The notes beneath the pieces are model-generated. The model was not told the DNA's origin, made no database searches, and saw nothing but the letters and a program-made list of their open reading frames with translations. A DNA stretch of 31,006 nt from an uncultured Eubacteriales bacterium (GTDB lineage: Bacteria > Bacillota > Clostridia > Oscillospirales > CAG-272). Of this stretch, positions 6,725 through 14,710 are shown piece by piece. The position numbers and the translations under genes are program-made. Where the stretch lies: positions 1 through 31,006 of the forward strand of contig CAKSPO010000024.1 in the NCBI GenBank assembly GCA_934481515.1, read 5' to 3'. Position 1 is the stretch's first letter. Every line of letters begins with the position of its first letter.

Positions 6725-6819
6725 TTTTCCGCCTCCCGGACGTAAGAAAACTGTACCCGGCAGGAAAATAACGGCGGGCGGAGCGATGCCGGGAACAATG
6801 GGCAGGTGAGGATTTTCAT
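6721..6819 (-). CDS. Small ORF (32 aa) translationally coupled to the nuclease-like gene
   Basis: A 32-codon ORF starts at 6819 with a strong GGAGGAG site 7 bases upstream. Its TGA overlaps the ATG of the next gene (ATGA junction at 6724-6721). The peptide begins MKILTCPLFPASLRPP and contains two Cys; I recognise no family. It may be a real small protein, or a leader peptide that couples translation to the nuclease-like gene. It sits in the 147-base gap after pcrA. Its Arg- and Pro-rich composition could also arise by chance in GC-rich DNA. Confidence 0.4.
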   Translation of the reverse strand: MKILTCPLFPASLRPPLFSCRVQFSYVREAEK

Positions 6820-6871
6820 GTGCGGTCTCCTCCGTTCTTTTGGTTCCCGGAGGTTGTCCGGGCGGGATCTG

Positions 6872-9388
6872 TCAGATGCGGGTCAGGCGCGCATAGGTCG
6901 CCATCAGCTTTTTGGTTCCCACCTTGTCGAAGATCACCTCGTACAGGATGTCTGCTCCCATCGGCTTGACCGAAAGGATTTCACCGTCCCCGAAGGTCGC
7001 ATGCCGTACATGGTCTCCGGGCGAAAAAATTTCGCGTTTGGTGTTCCCGCTTCCCGGTACTCTTCCGGCAAGGGGCTTCCCGATGGTAAAGGTTTCTGCC
7101 GCCGTGGAGCGGGAGGTCTTTTGCGGTCGGCTTGTCACGGGTACGGTGTTCCCCGACGCGGAGTAATAGGTGCGCTTTTGTGCGGCGGGAGCTTCTGCTC
7201 CGCGGAAGCCGTAGGAGGAGCGGGAGCCGAAGCCACCGAACCCGCGGGAGCCTCCGGAGGCACTGCCGTCGCCCGGCTCCTTTTCTTTTTCAAGATACTG
7301 CTCCGGGATCTCACTGACAAAGCGGGAAATGGGGTTATACATGGTGCGCCCATACAGCAGGCGGTTGCGCGTATGCACGATATAAAGTTCTTTCTTGGCG
7401 CGGGTAATGGCGACGTAAGCCAGACGGCGTTCCTCTTCCATTTCCGCCTCTCCGCCATCCGTGATGGTTTGCATTCCGGGAAAGAGACCGTCCTCCATAC
7501 CGGGAAGGATGACCATGGGAAATTCCAGTCCCTTGGCGCTGTGAATGGTCATCATGACCACCGCGTCGGCGCTTTCGTCGTAGCGATCCACGTCGGCGAC
7601 CAGCGCGGTTTCCTCCAGAAATCCTGTCAGGGTAGGTTCTTCATTTTCTTTGATGTATTCCAGAATACCGGATTTGAATTCCTCCAAGTTTTCCAGCCGT
7701 TCCGCTTCCTCCTCGCCGGCGTCCACCAGCATCTGCCGGTAGCCGGATCGATCCAGCATACTGTCGAACAGAACATCCGGAGCGACGCGCCGGGAGAGTT
7801 CGGTCAGCTCGTCGATCATACCCGCAAAGCGGAGCAGGGTTTCCCGGCTGCGCTCCAGCACGGGGTAGCGGTCCGCGTTCTCCATGACGGAAAACTGACT
7901 GCAATTCTGCTCCTCGGCAATCTGTGCGATGATGCCGAGCGTTTTTTCTCCGAGTTTTCTGCGCGGCTCGTTGATGATGCGCAACAGGCGCGTATTGTCG
8001 TCATGGTTGTTGATGAGCTGCAGGTAAGCAACCGCGTCCTTGATTTCCTTGCGGTCGGTGAAGCGGACGCCGCCGAGCACCCGGTAGGGAACCGCAGAGC
8101 GCGCAAACGCTTTTTCGATGCTGTTTGCCTGCGCGTTGGTGCGGTAAAGAACGGCAAAATCCCGGTAGGCGGCTTTCTTTGCCGCGACTGCCGCCGATAC
8201 GGTGGAAACCACGTAGCGGGCTTCCTCGTTCTGATCCTCGCAGAGCTTCAGGTGAATCTTGGCACCGTCTCCGGCGTTTGTCCAAAGCTCCTTTCCTTTT
8301 CTGCCGTTGTTGTTGGAAATGACGGCATTGGCGGCGCTTAAGATGTTCTGCGTGGAGCGGTAATTCTGCTCCAGCTTGATGACGTTCGCCTCAGGATAAA
8401 GGCGGTCGAAGGTCAGAATATTTTCGATGGTGGCTCCCCGGAAGCGGTAGATGCTCTGGTCGTCGTCGCCGACCACCATCAGATTTTTGTGCAGATCCGA
8501 AAGACTTGCGGTCAGTTGCATCTGCGCGACGTTGGTGTCCTGAAACTCGTCCACGCAGACGTACTTGAAGCGCCGCTGATAGGAGTCCCGCACCTCCGGA
8601 TATTTTTTGAGCAGAAGAACGGTCTGCATGATGATATCGTCAAAATCCAGCGCGTTCGATTCCCGCAGAATCTGCTGGTACGCCTCGTAAACCCGTGCCA
8701 CCTGACTCCGCCGGAAGTCCGAACCTGCCTCTTCCAGAAACAGATCGGGCGTAATCAGCTGATCCTTGGCACGGCTGACGGCGGACATCACGCCTTTGAC
8801 GGGCAGAAGCTTTTCGTCAATGTTGCAACGCTTCATGGCGGCGAGCATGGCTTTTTTGCTGTCGTCCGTATCGTAGATGGTAAAGCCCTGACGGTACCCC
8901 ATTTTTTCGCCGTGCCGCCGCAGAATCCGGACGCAGACCGAGTGAAAGGTGCCGGTGCAGATGTCCCTTGCTACCGTCGGGTCTTCCGGAAAAGCGGCGG
9001 CAAGGCGTGCTTTGATTTCGTTCGCCGCTTTGTTGGTGAAGGTGATGGCAAGAATGCGGTAAGGCTCACAGGCGTGGTTGGAGAACGCGGGGAGTACTTC
9101 CCTGAAAATTTCCTCCGGCGAAAGGGAAAGCGCTCCTTCCAGCTCCCTGACGCGCGCGTCGTCCGTGCCGTAGGGAATATAATCACTGTAATAGGCATTG
9201 CCGAACCGGATCAGAAAGGCGATCCGGCGGACAAGAACGGTCGTTTTTCCGCTTCCGGCTCCGGCGAGAACAAGGAGCGGGTGGTTGACCGTAAAAACAG
9301 CTTTCCTCTGACGGTCGTTGAGCGACTGGTAGGCTTTATCAAACAGCGCACGCTTGGCGGCAAGATAGCGTTCTTCGATGGTTTTCAT
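6872..9388 (-). CDS. pcrA: ATP-dependent DNA helicase PcrA/UvrD (superfamily 1A)
   Basis: Predicted 838-residue 3'-5' helicase for nucleotide-excision repair, replication restart and displacement of RNA polymerase or RecA. Motifs in order: Q-motif region (SLNDRQRKAVF), Walker A GAGSGKTT, Ia ITFTNKAANEI, Walker B VDEFQDTN, III GDDDQSIYRFRGA, IV LEQNYRST, V TIHSAKGLEFPMV, VI EEERRLAYVAITRAKK. The C-terminus (GDHVRHATFGDGEI...VIFDKVGTKKL) is the Tudor-like RNA-polymerase-binding tail of PcrA, after a Gly/Ser-rich linker. Compared with textbook PcrA, about 45 extra residues sit between Walker A and motif Ia. The start at 9388 (MKTIEERY) has AAAGGG 5-6 bases upstream. The gene is followed by the small ORF and the nuclease-like gene on the same strand. 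Confidence 0.97.
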   Translation of the reverse strand: MKTIEERYLAAKRALFDKAYQSLNDRQRKAVFTVNHPLLVLAGAGSGKTTVLVRRIAFLIRFGNAYYSDYIPYGTDDARVRELEGALSLSPEEIFREVLPAFSNHACEPYRILAITFTNKAANEIKARLAAAFPEDPTVARDICTGTFHSVCVRILRRHGEKMGYRQGFTIYDTDDSKKAMLAAMKRCNIDEKLLPVKGVMSAVSRAKDQLITPDLFLEEAGSDFRRSQVARVYEAYQQILRESNALDFDDIIMQTVLLLKKYPEVRDSYQRRFKYVCVDEFQDTNVAQMQLTASLSDLHKNLMVVGDDDQSIYRFRGATIENILTFDRLYPEANVIKLEQNYRSTQNILSAANAVISNNNGRKGKELWTNAGDGAKIHLKLCEDQNEEARYVVSTVSAAVAAKKAAYRDFAVLYRTNAQANSIEKAFARSAVPYRVLGGVRFTDRKEIKDAVAYLQLINNHDDNTRLLRIINEPRRKLGEKTLGIIAQIAEEQNCSQFSVMENADRYPVLERSRETLLRFAGMIDELTELSRRVAPDVLFDSMLDRSGYRQMLVDAGEEEAERLENLEEFKSGILEYIKENEEPTLTGFLEETALVADVDRYDESADAVVMMTIHSAKGLEFPMVILPGMEDGLFPGMQTITDGGEAEMEEERRLAYVAITRAKKELYIVHTRNRLLYGRTMYNPISRFVSEIPEQYLEKEKEPGDGSASGGSRGFGGFGSRSSYGFRGAEAPAAQKRTYYSASGNTVPVTSRPQKTSRSTAAETFTIGKPLAGRVPGSGNTKREIFSPGDHVRHATFGDGEILSVKPMGADILYEVIFDKVGTKKLMATYARLTRI

Positions 9389-9454
9389 GAAATCCCTTTC
9401 TGGTGCCCGCAACAGCGGGAAAGTGATGCCCGGTATTTCTGCTTTCCGGACAGT

Positions 9455-11074
9455 TCAAAGCGCGGCAAGAACGGATGCGATCAGCCAGACGATAACATCG
9501 GCGGCAACGACCGGCGAGAACAGCGCTTTTCCGGTTTCCGCCGGAAGGAGTTTCCACGGAACGGAGACCGTATAGGAGGAATCCAGATTCCGGACGGCAT
9601 AGTGATGATAGATTTTCCGCATTTCTCCCACGCCGAACGCGGAGAAGAGCAGAAAAAGAAGAACAAGGCAAAAAATGAAAATCTCATTGCTCCCGGCGGT
9701 GACGTAGAACGCGGAGAGATACGGCTGCCCGAACAGGCAGAAAACATTGTACAGGAGGTGCAACAGGCACGGCATGAGGAAGGAGCGCGTCACATAAAGA
9801 GAGACTGCCAGCAGAATGCCGAGCAGAAGATAGGTCAGAAAATGCGCAAAGGAAAAATGGAGCATGGCAAAAAACAGCGCGCTCACCGCTACGGAAACGC
9901 CGGCACCGCGTTTTTCGTATTCCGCGCAGAGGATGGAGCGAAAAACCAGCTCCTCTCCGAACGCCGGCAGAACCGCGTAAGCGAGAACGGCATAAAAGAC
10001 CTCAAGACCGCTCCCCGTATGCGCAACAAAGGTGCTGTAGAGCGTAAAATTTCCGGCAAGCGAGGAGATTCCGCCGGTCAGAATTTCCGTCAGCAGTCCG
10101 CCGCAGATCATGACGACGAGCATACAGACCGAAAACAGAAGATGCTCCGGGCGGACGGGACGCAACCGGATCCGATCCGGAAACGATTCTCCGCGCAGCT
10201 TGCAGTACAGAAACGCAGGGAGAATAAAAATCAGAATCTGCAAAAGAATCACTCCTGCGTATTCACTGCTTCTGGTAAGAAAACGGGCTTCCACGATCCG
10301 CGAAAGCAGGAGCAGGAGATAGGCGGACAAAACCAGCGCCGCCGGTGCGTGAAGCGCGGATCGTTTTCCGGCACCCGCGGCGGCATCAAAAAAATGTTTT
10401 TTCCGGGACGCGTCCGGCGTTTCCGACGGGGCGGTGCCTGTGGAGGAACCGGTGTTCCTTTTTTCGGCGGTTTCCTCTTTTCCTGCTTTCCGTTTTCGTG
10501 TCGCTTCGGAAAAAAGGCAGAACTCTTCTTCGGATGCCAGCCATTGCATCGGCATGTCGTGCGGCTCCGCAGGTGCCGTCCAGAGGAGCTGCCTGCTGTA
10601 AAGCACGCCGACGGTGGTACCGGGGAACTGCCGGAGGTAGCGGTCATAATAGCCCTTTCCGTACCCGATCCGGTTGCCGCAGAGGTCAAAGCCGAGTCCG
10701 GGAACAAGGCAGAGCGCCCGCCGGTCCGGCTGGCAGAGCGGAGCATTTGCCGGCGGCTCCGGAATACCGTAGGCACCGGGGGAGAGGCGGGCATCCGGCG
10801 TCAGAATCCGGAACTCCATCCGCCCGGTGGAAGGGTCGCATTTCGGGAAGGCGACCGGCTTTCCCATGCGGCGGGCAATCCGCGCCAGCGGAAGAAGATT
10901 GACCTCCCCGTTGCGCGGCACATAAAGCAGAAGAACCGAGGCGGAAGCAAACAGGGAGGAGCCTGCGATCCTTTCGGTGATGGCGCGATCCCATTCCTTC
11001 CGGATTTCCGGCGGGAAGGAGGCGCGGCGCTCCTTCAGAAGCTGACGCAATTCCTGCTTGGTCGGAGCCGACAT
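9455..11074 (-). CDS. Fusion: 5-formyltetrahydrofolate cyclo-ligase + CPBP intramembrane protease
   Basis: Predicted 539-residue two-domain protein. Residues about 1-185 are 5-formyl-THF cyclo-ligase, which converts 5-formyl-THF to 5,10-methenyl-THF with ATP; seen are KQELRQLLKERR at the start and the signature GNRIGYGKGYYDRYL near 133-147. Residues about 190-240 are a charged linker. Residues about 241-530 are a multi-pass membrane domain with CPBP (CAAX protease/bacteriocin-processing) motifs in order: E374-E375-x3-R379, F402-x3-H406 and H439-x3-N443. The reading frame is open throughout. The start at 11074 has a GAAGG-like site and matches family length; an alternative ATG at 11113 overlaps the upstream DJ-1 gene by ATGA but has no binding site. 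The cyclo-ligase would be cytoplasmic and membrane-tethered. Confidence 0.88.
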   Translation of the reverse strand: MSAPTKQELRQLLKERRASFPPEIRKEWDRAITERIAGSSLFASASVLLLYVPRNGEVNLLPLARIARRMGKPVAFPKCDPSTGRMEFRILTPDARLSPGAYGIPEPPANAPLCQPDRRALCLVPGLGFDLCGNRIGYGKGYYDRYLRQFPGTTVGVLYSRQLLWTAPAEPHDMPMQWLASEEEFCLFSEATRKRKAGKEETAEKRNTGSSTGTAPSETPDASRKKHFFDAAAGAGKRSALHAPAALVLSAYLLLLLSRIVEARFLTRSSEYAGVILLQILIFILPAFLYCKLRGESFPDRIRLRPVRPEHLLFSVCMLVVMICGGLLTEILTGGISSLAGNFTLYSTFVAHTGSGLEVFYAVLAYAVLPAFGEELVFRSILCAEYEKRGAGVSVAVSALFFAMLHFSFAHFLTYLLLGILLAVSLYVTRSFLMPCLLHLLYNVFCLFGQPYLSAFYVTAGSNEIFIFCLVLLFLLFSAFGVGEMRKIYHHYAVRNLDSSYTVSVPWKLLPAETGKALFSPVVAADVIVWLIASVLAAL

Positions 11075-11109
11075 AGCCCCGCCTTCAGGGGTATTTCTTT
11101 CCGGCGCCG

Positions 11110-11655
11110 TCATGGAATCATGCAGGAGGCGCGGAGTTTTTCACACGCTTCCTCTCCTTTCAGAAGGCGAACCAGCGCAAGCCCGAATTCCGTCGCGACG
11201 CCCATGCCGACGGCGGTGATGATTTTGCCGTCGGTGACCACGGTATGCGCCTTTGACTGGAGCAACGCCCCTTCCAGCTGATCCTCAAAGCCGGGATAGC
11301 AGACGGCGCGCTTTCCCTTCAGGTAGCCGCGCTTTCCAAGCACCGACGGCGCGGCGCAGATGGCGGCAAGATAAGCGCCGGAGGCGGCACCGGCACGCAG
11401 TGCAACATCCACCGTGTGCGACTGATCCAGATGCCGGGTGCCGGGCATTCCGCCGGGCAGGATCAGCATTTCCGGAGCGGAATCGCGGTACATGGTATCC
11501 GGAATGTCCGCCTGTACGGAAATTCCGTGTGCTCCGAGGATTATCTCTCCGCCGATGCCGACGGTGGTCACGTTGCATCCCGCGCGGCGCAGAAGATCCA
11601 GCGGGCAGAGCGCTTCGACTTCTTCAAATCCGTTTGCCAGAAACAGATAGATCAT
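11110..11655 (-). CDS. DJ-1/PfpI family protein
   Basis: Predicted 181-residue protein of the DJ-1/ThiJ/PfpI superfamily. The N-terminus reads MIYLFLANGFEEVEALCPLDLLRRAG, with the conserved acidic residue of the FEEVEA motif. The nucleophile elbow AAICAAPSVLG places the reactive Cys at about residue 100, and AVGMGVATEFGLALV is the usual C-terminal motif. Length and motifs match the YajL/DJ-1 branch (oxidative-stress and protein deglycase/chaperone roles are reported but debated). GGAGG lies 8 bases before the start. It is the upstream gene of a pair with the cyclo-ligase/CPBP fusion, whose alternative start overlaps this stop codon. Confidence 0.93.
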   Translation of the reverse strand: MIYLFLANGFEEVEALCPLDLLRRAGCNVTTVGIGGEIILGAHGISVQADIPDTMYRDSAPEMLILPGGMPGTRHLDQSHTVDVALRAGAASGAYLAAICAAPSVLGKRGYLKGKRAVCYPGFEDQLEGALLQSKAHTVVTDGKIITAVGMGVATEFGLALVRLLKGEEACEKLRASCMIP

Positions 11656-11729
11656 ATTCGCTTCCTCCGTGATTCTGTAATTTGGCGAGTTTGATTGCGT
11701 TTTTCTGTTATCTTCCGGTCACGCTCCGG

Positions 11730-12071
11730 TCATTTCTTCCGGAATTCTTCCGGCGCGGTCAGGCGGATCAGCAGACGGAGGTCATCCGGCTGAACCCTTG
11801 CTTCCTGTGCGGCGCGGTTGCGGTGGATTTCACCGCAGACGGTACACCGGTGGAGAATGATATAGCCCTTTTTCGGGTCCGGCTCCACGCGGATCGGCTC
11901 CATCAGCCCGCCGCAGGTGTTGGCGCGGTCGCCGGGGTTGACATCCACATGCAGCGACCACAGGCAGAAGGGACAGTGATTGCGGGAGCTGTAGCCCAGC
12001 GGAAGGACCTCGCGCCCGCAGTGCGCACAGCGAAAGCCCGCGTCGTTTTTCGCAAAACGTTTCTGTTCCAT
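11730..12071 (-). CDS. RNHCP domain zinc protein
   Basis: Predicted 113-residue protein. It contains the eponymous sequence RNHCPFCLWSLHVD flanked by Cys pairs: FRCAHCGREV near the N-terminus, CPFC in the core and HRCTVCGEIHRNR near the C-terminus, consistent with a zinc-binding fold. RNHCP proteins are small, widespread in bacteria and of unknown function. The start at 12071 has GGAGG 7 bases upstream; an in-frame ATG 42 bases earlier is less likely. A promoter is seen at 12173-12201, giving a leader of about 95 bases with a perfect TCTGCCA/TGGCAGA hairpin. The gene stands alone between thiT and the DJ-1 pair on the same strand. Confidence 0.88.
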   Translation of the reverse strand: MEQKRFAKNDAGFRCAHCGREVLPLGYSSRNHCPFCLWSLHVDVNPGDRANTCGGLMEPIRVEPDPKKGYIILHRCTVCGEIHRNRAAQEARVQPDDLRLLIRLTAPEEFRKK

Positions 12072-12172
12072 TTTCTGTCCTCCGTCGTGCGTTTTCCGTA
12101 GCTTTTCTGCCACATGGCAGAGCTTTTTTCCGGTGTTTTCCTGTTTTGCAACGGATTGCCGGAACTGCTATT

Positions 12173-12201
12173 ATGGTATCATAAAGACGGGAAAAAGTCA
12201 A
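12173..12201 (-). promoter_or_regulatory. Promoter of the RNHCP gene
   Basis: On the minus strand TTGACT (12201-12196), a 17-base spacer and TACCAT (12178-12173); CATAAT three bases on is an alternative -10. Upstream, 12241-12299 contains two perfect 7-bp hairpins (CGTTTCT/AGAAACG and GCGGAGC/GCTCCGC), whose role is unclear. Confidence 0.5.
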
Positions 12202-12326
12202 GGAGATTTGTGCGAAAAAACGTCGTTTTCCGACCGGTTCCGTTTCTGTCGGAGAAACGCTCTCTTTCCGCGGAGCAGGGGCACCGCCCGTGGCTCCGCA
12301 GGATGGCGTATGCACTGCAGAAAAGG

Positions 12327-12362
12327 ATCCCCCGCCGGCTCCTTTCGGAAGCGGCGGGGGAT
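12327..12362 (-). terminator. Strong GC-rich terminator downstream of thiT
   Basis: ATCCCCCGCCG (12327-12337) and CGGCGGGGGAT (12352-12362) are perfect 11-bp arms with a 14-base loop. A short T-tract follows on either strand (TTTT on plus; CCTTTT on minus), so it can terminate thiT transcription and may act both ways. Confidence 0.8.
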
Positions 12363-12410
12363 TTTTGGTATCTTTGGGGAGCGTGGCAAACCTTTACCGT
12401 TTTGCGGGAA

Positions 12411-12989
12411 TTACACCGCAGGAGAGAGCAGGCGGTTGGTCTGCGGAATCTTGTAGAGGAGAACCGCAAGAAGTACGGTAATGATGGTCTCAGGGAGCAT
12501 ATAAACGCCGTTATAGCAGATGGAGTAGAGCACCGGATGGTTGACCCATTCCACGCCGAAGGCGAAGAACTTCTCATAGTTTGTCCAAAGAATGATTCCG
12601 GCAAGGAAGTGAACGAGGAAGCGCAGAACGCAGACCAGCGCGATGCCGCCGACCTTGCCGACGGTACCCTTGTTGCGGAAGAGACCCGCAAGACCCAGCA
12701 CGGTGTAGGCGAGAATATAGTCCAGCAGAAGGGAACCGATCAGCATGCCGGGGGTCAGCCCAAAGGTAAAGACTCTGCCCTGCAGAATCTGGAACCAAGA
12801 GAAGCAGAAAGCGGTGCCGAGACCCCATTTGGGACCGTATTTGACGGCGATGAGGCACACGGGGAGCATAGAAGCCGGCGTGATGGAGCCGTCAAAAGGA
12901 AGCTCAAAAAATTTGATGAAGCTGAGTGCGATGGAGAGTGCCAGAAAAACGGCGCACTCGCAAAGGGTACGAACGTTGGAATTTCTCAT
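12411..12989 (-). CDS. thiT: Thiamine ECF transporter substrate-binding subunit ThiT
   Basis: Predicted 192-residue integral membrane protein with six hydrophobic segments, the S component that binds thiamine and docks onto the ECF module in the cell membrane. The family motif GSITPASMLPV is seen at about residues 34-44 (loop 1 gate), and the last helix begins with PETIITVLLAVLLYK. Length fits ThiT (about 180-195). The start at 12989 has CGGAGG 7 bases upstream. Context fixes the assignment: the leader carries a complete TPP riboswitch (13098-13185) and a terminator hairpin (13003-13041) before the ribosome binding site, so thiamine pyrophosphate shuts expression off. The shared EcfA/EcfT proteins are not in the window. 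Confidence 0.95.
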   Translation of the reverse strand: MRNSNVRTLCECAVFLALSIALSFIKFFELPFDGSITPASMLPVCLIAVKYGPKWGLGTAFCFSWFQILQGRVFTFGLTPGMLIGSLLLDYILAYTVLGLAGLFRNKGTVGKVGGIALVCVLRFLVHFLAGIILWTNYEKFFAFGVEWVNHPVLYSICYNGVYMLPETIITVLLAVLLYKIPQTNRLLSPAV

Positions 12990-13002
12990 GAGAATACCTC
13001 CG

Positions 13003-13041
13003 AAAAAAATAAAAATGACCGCAGAAAATCCCGTGCGGTCA
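13003..13041 (-). terminator. Riboswitch-controlled terminator before thiT
   Basis: On the minus strand TGACCGCA (13041-13034) pairs with TGCGGTCA (13023-13016). TTTTTATTTTTTT follows and then CGGAGG. This is the expression platform of the TPP riboswitch. Confidence 0.9.
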
Positions 13042-13097
13042 ATCTTGTATTCCGGAAGCTCCCCAAAAGCTTTGTCTCAATGTCCGGATGCCTGAAA

Positions 13098-13185
13098 TCT
13101 CCCTACGCCGGTATTATCCGTATCAGGTAAAAGGGTTCGGCGCTCTGCCGTCTCAGCCGTTCCGTCCCGGAACAGCACCCCCGAT
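13098..13185 (-). promoter_or_regulatory. TPP (THI-box) riboswitch
   Basis: On the minus strand the conserved THI-box pieces occur in order: GGGGGTGCT, GGCTGAGA, GAACCC, ACCTGATACGGATAATACC and GGCGTAGGGA. Together these form the thiamine pyrophosphate aptamer. It begins about 27 bases after the promoter -10 box and is followed by the terminator at 13003-13041, so TPP binding is expected to cause premature termination. Confidence 0.97.
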
Positions 13186-13211
13186 TTTATGCGGTTTTAT
13201 AGAACAGGGAG

Positions 13212-13240
13212 AGTATAGCACACGCCGCCCGCTTTGTCAA
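13212..13240 (-). promoter_or_regulatory. Promoter of thiT embedded in a GC-rich hairpin
   Basis: On the minus strand a perfect TTGACA (13240-13235), a 17-base spacer and TATACT (13217-13212). The spacer overlaps one arm of the inverted repeat at 13221-13251, and the -35 box lies in its loop. Confidence 0.85.
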
Positions 13241-13260
13241 GGGGCGGCGTGCATTTTTTT
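13221..13260 (+). terminator. GC-rich hairpin with T-tract on the plus strand
   Basis: CACGCCGCCC (13221-13230) and GGGCGGCGTG (13242-13251) are a perfect 10-bp inverted repeat followed on the plus strand by a T7 tract (13254-13260). No plus-strand gene precedes it. It may block antisense or stray transcription, or help end the parvulin transcript from the other side. Confidence 0.55.
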
Positions 13261-13314
13261 GTATTTTGTCGGATTTTTCCGGCGTCCGGGGAGCGAACAG
13301 GCGGGAAAGACGGA

Positions 13315-14634
13315 TCAATAGTAGTAGTTTGCCGCCAGTTCCTTGATGGAGGGAACGGTGGCAAGGAGCGCTTCATCCACCCGGACAGAGGAGGCGATAT
13401 CCGCGCAGACAATGGAAAAGCGCTCGGCGGAAAGACCTGCGGCGAAATTCTGGAACCATGCACTGTTTTCCTCTTTGTCGTAGGCGCCCTCGGTGTGATC
13501 GTATTTCATGATGATGTGGTATCCGTTGGTGGATTCAATCATCGCCACGTCGCCGGTTTCCATGGTTTCCAGCTTGCTGACCGTAGCGTCCAGATAGGCA
13601 TAGTCGCTTCCCGAAGAGGCATATTTCATTCCTTTTTGCAGGTAGTAGCCGTCGGTATACGCCGATGCCGTGGAAGCCGCGTCGTCGCTCTGCTCCTTCA
13701 CGGTCGCTTCAAAGACCTCGGCGTTTGCATCCTGCATCCGCTCAAGCAGCTTTTCCGCGCGGGATTTCAGCGCTTCCAGCTCCTCCGCCGTTTTTTTGGT
13801 GGTCTCATATCCGGTTCCGTCCTCCTTCATTTTGTAGGCGGGCTTGCCGGACGTGGTATTGTAGCTGTAGTGCGTATAGGTATCGTCGGTATAGTAGACG
13901 ATGTTCCCGGCGGAATCCCTTTTGGAATACGCGGATTTTTCATACATCGGGGTATTGTCGGAAGGATTGTAATATGCCGTGTCGCCGTTCTCGTCCTTTT
14001 CGTATACGTAGTTATAAGAAGCGAGGAAAATCTGGCGGAAGTGCACGTAGTTCTCTTCGAGATATTTCTGCTTGAGATTGGGACCGAGATTGTCGTACAG
14101 ATAATTCCGCAGAACCACAATCTTTGCCTCTGTCAGGTACAGCTCCCGGAGCATGTCGTAATTGACATAGTAATCGGAAAGCACGGAATTGAGCTTGCTC
14201 TTGGAGCCGCCGCCGTCGGTTTTAATCAATTCTTCCAGTGCGTCCTCCACCTCCTGCTTTTCACTGTCGGAAAGGCTCAGGCCGTAACTGTCGAAGAGAT
14301 ACATCGCCGCAAGATAGGAGCGGCAGTTGTCCAGAATGCACTCCTTGTAATATTCGTCGAGTGTTTGTGTTTTTCCGTTCACACGCTCGTCAAGGCAATC
14401 CCAGAAGGCGCTTTGCAGGGCGCCTTTGCCGTTTTCCTGGGCGCCCGATGCCGCAAGTGTTCCCTTGATGCGGGAGAGGAGCAGCTCATAGAGATTGACC
14501 GACATGGTATAGGTTTTTCCGTCCTTTTGCAGGGACAAAAGGGTTTTGCCCTGTCCGGAGCAGGCAAGCATTCCGAGCAGTGCCGCCGAGAGCAAAAGCA
14601 GGGCGACCGTGCGCAGGATCAGTTTCTTTTGCAT
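13315..14634 (-). CDS. Parvulin-type (PrsA/SurA-like) peptidyl-prolyl isomerase lipoprotein
   Basis: Predicted 439-residue secreted lipoprotein. Residues 1-25 form a lipoprotein signal (KKLILRTVALLLLSAALLGMLAC), with Cys25 as the lipidated residue in a slightly atypical lipobox. A helical SurA-like N-terminal region follows (about 30-200). The C-terminal part contains the end of a parvulin domain (KLETMETGDVAMIESTNGYHIIM), with a Tyr/Asp/Lys-rich insertion at about 205-285 (YNYVYEKDENGDTAYYN). Expected role: folding of exported proteins at the outer face of the membrane. The start at 14634 has AAGGA 10 bases upstream; an earlier ATG at 14700 overlaps the mfd stop but would bury the signal peptide. 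It follows mfd as in other Clostridia, with an additional own promoter at 14681-14710. Confidence 0.82.
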   Translation of the reverse strand: MQKKLILRTVALLLLSAALLGMLACSGQGKTLLSLQKDGKTYTMSVNLYELLLSRIKGTLAASGAQENGKGALQSAFWDCLDERVNGKTQTLDEYYKECILDNCRSYLAAMYLFDSYGLSLSDSEKQEVEDALEELIKTDGGGSKSKLNSVLSDYYVNYDMLRELYLTEAKIVVLRNYLYDNLGPNLKQKYLEENYVHFRQIFLASYNYVYEKDENGDTAYYNPSDNTPMYEKSAYSKRDSAGNIVYYTDDTYTHYSYNTTSGKPAYKMKEDGTGYETTKKTAEELEALKSRAEKLLERMQDANAEVFEATVKEQSDDAASTASAYTDGYYLQKGMKYASSGSDYAYLDATVSKLETMETGDVAMIESTNGYHIIMKYDHTEGAYDKEENSAWFQNFAAGLSAERFSIVCADIASSVRVDEALLATVPSIKELAANYYY

Positions 14635-14680
14635 GGTTTGGAATTCCTTTCTGAAACGGAACGGTTTGGATACTTCTTTT

Positions 14681-14710
14681 ATTATACCGGATTTTCTCAT
14701 GCGTTGTCTA
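14681..14710 (-). promoter_or_regulatory. Internal promoter for the parvulin lipoprotein gene
   Basis: On the minus strand TAGACA (14710-14705, five of six consensus bases), an 18-base spacer and a perfect TATAAT (14686-14681). It overlaps the last codons of mfd, so the lipoprotein gene may be transcribed independently of the operon. Confidence 0.6.

Noticed and set aside
8489..11281. 930-codon plus-strand frame opposite pcrA and the cyclo-ligase fusion
   Set aside because: It crosses two real minus-strand genes and their junction; low-complexity basic protein with no recognisable domain.
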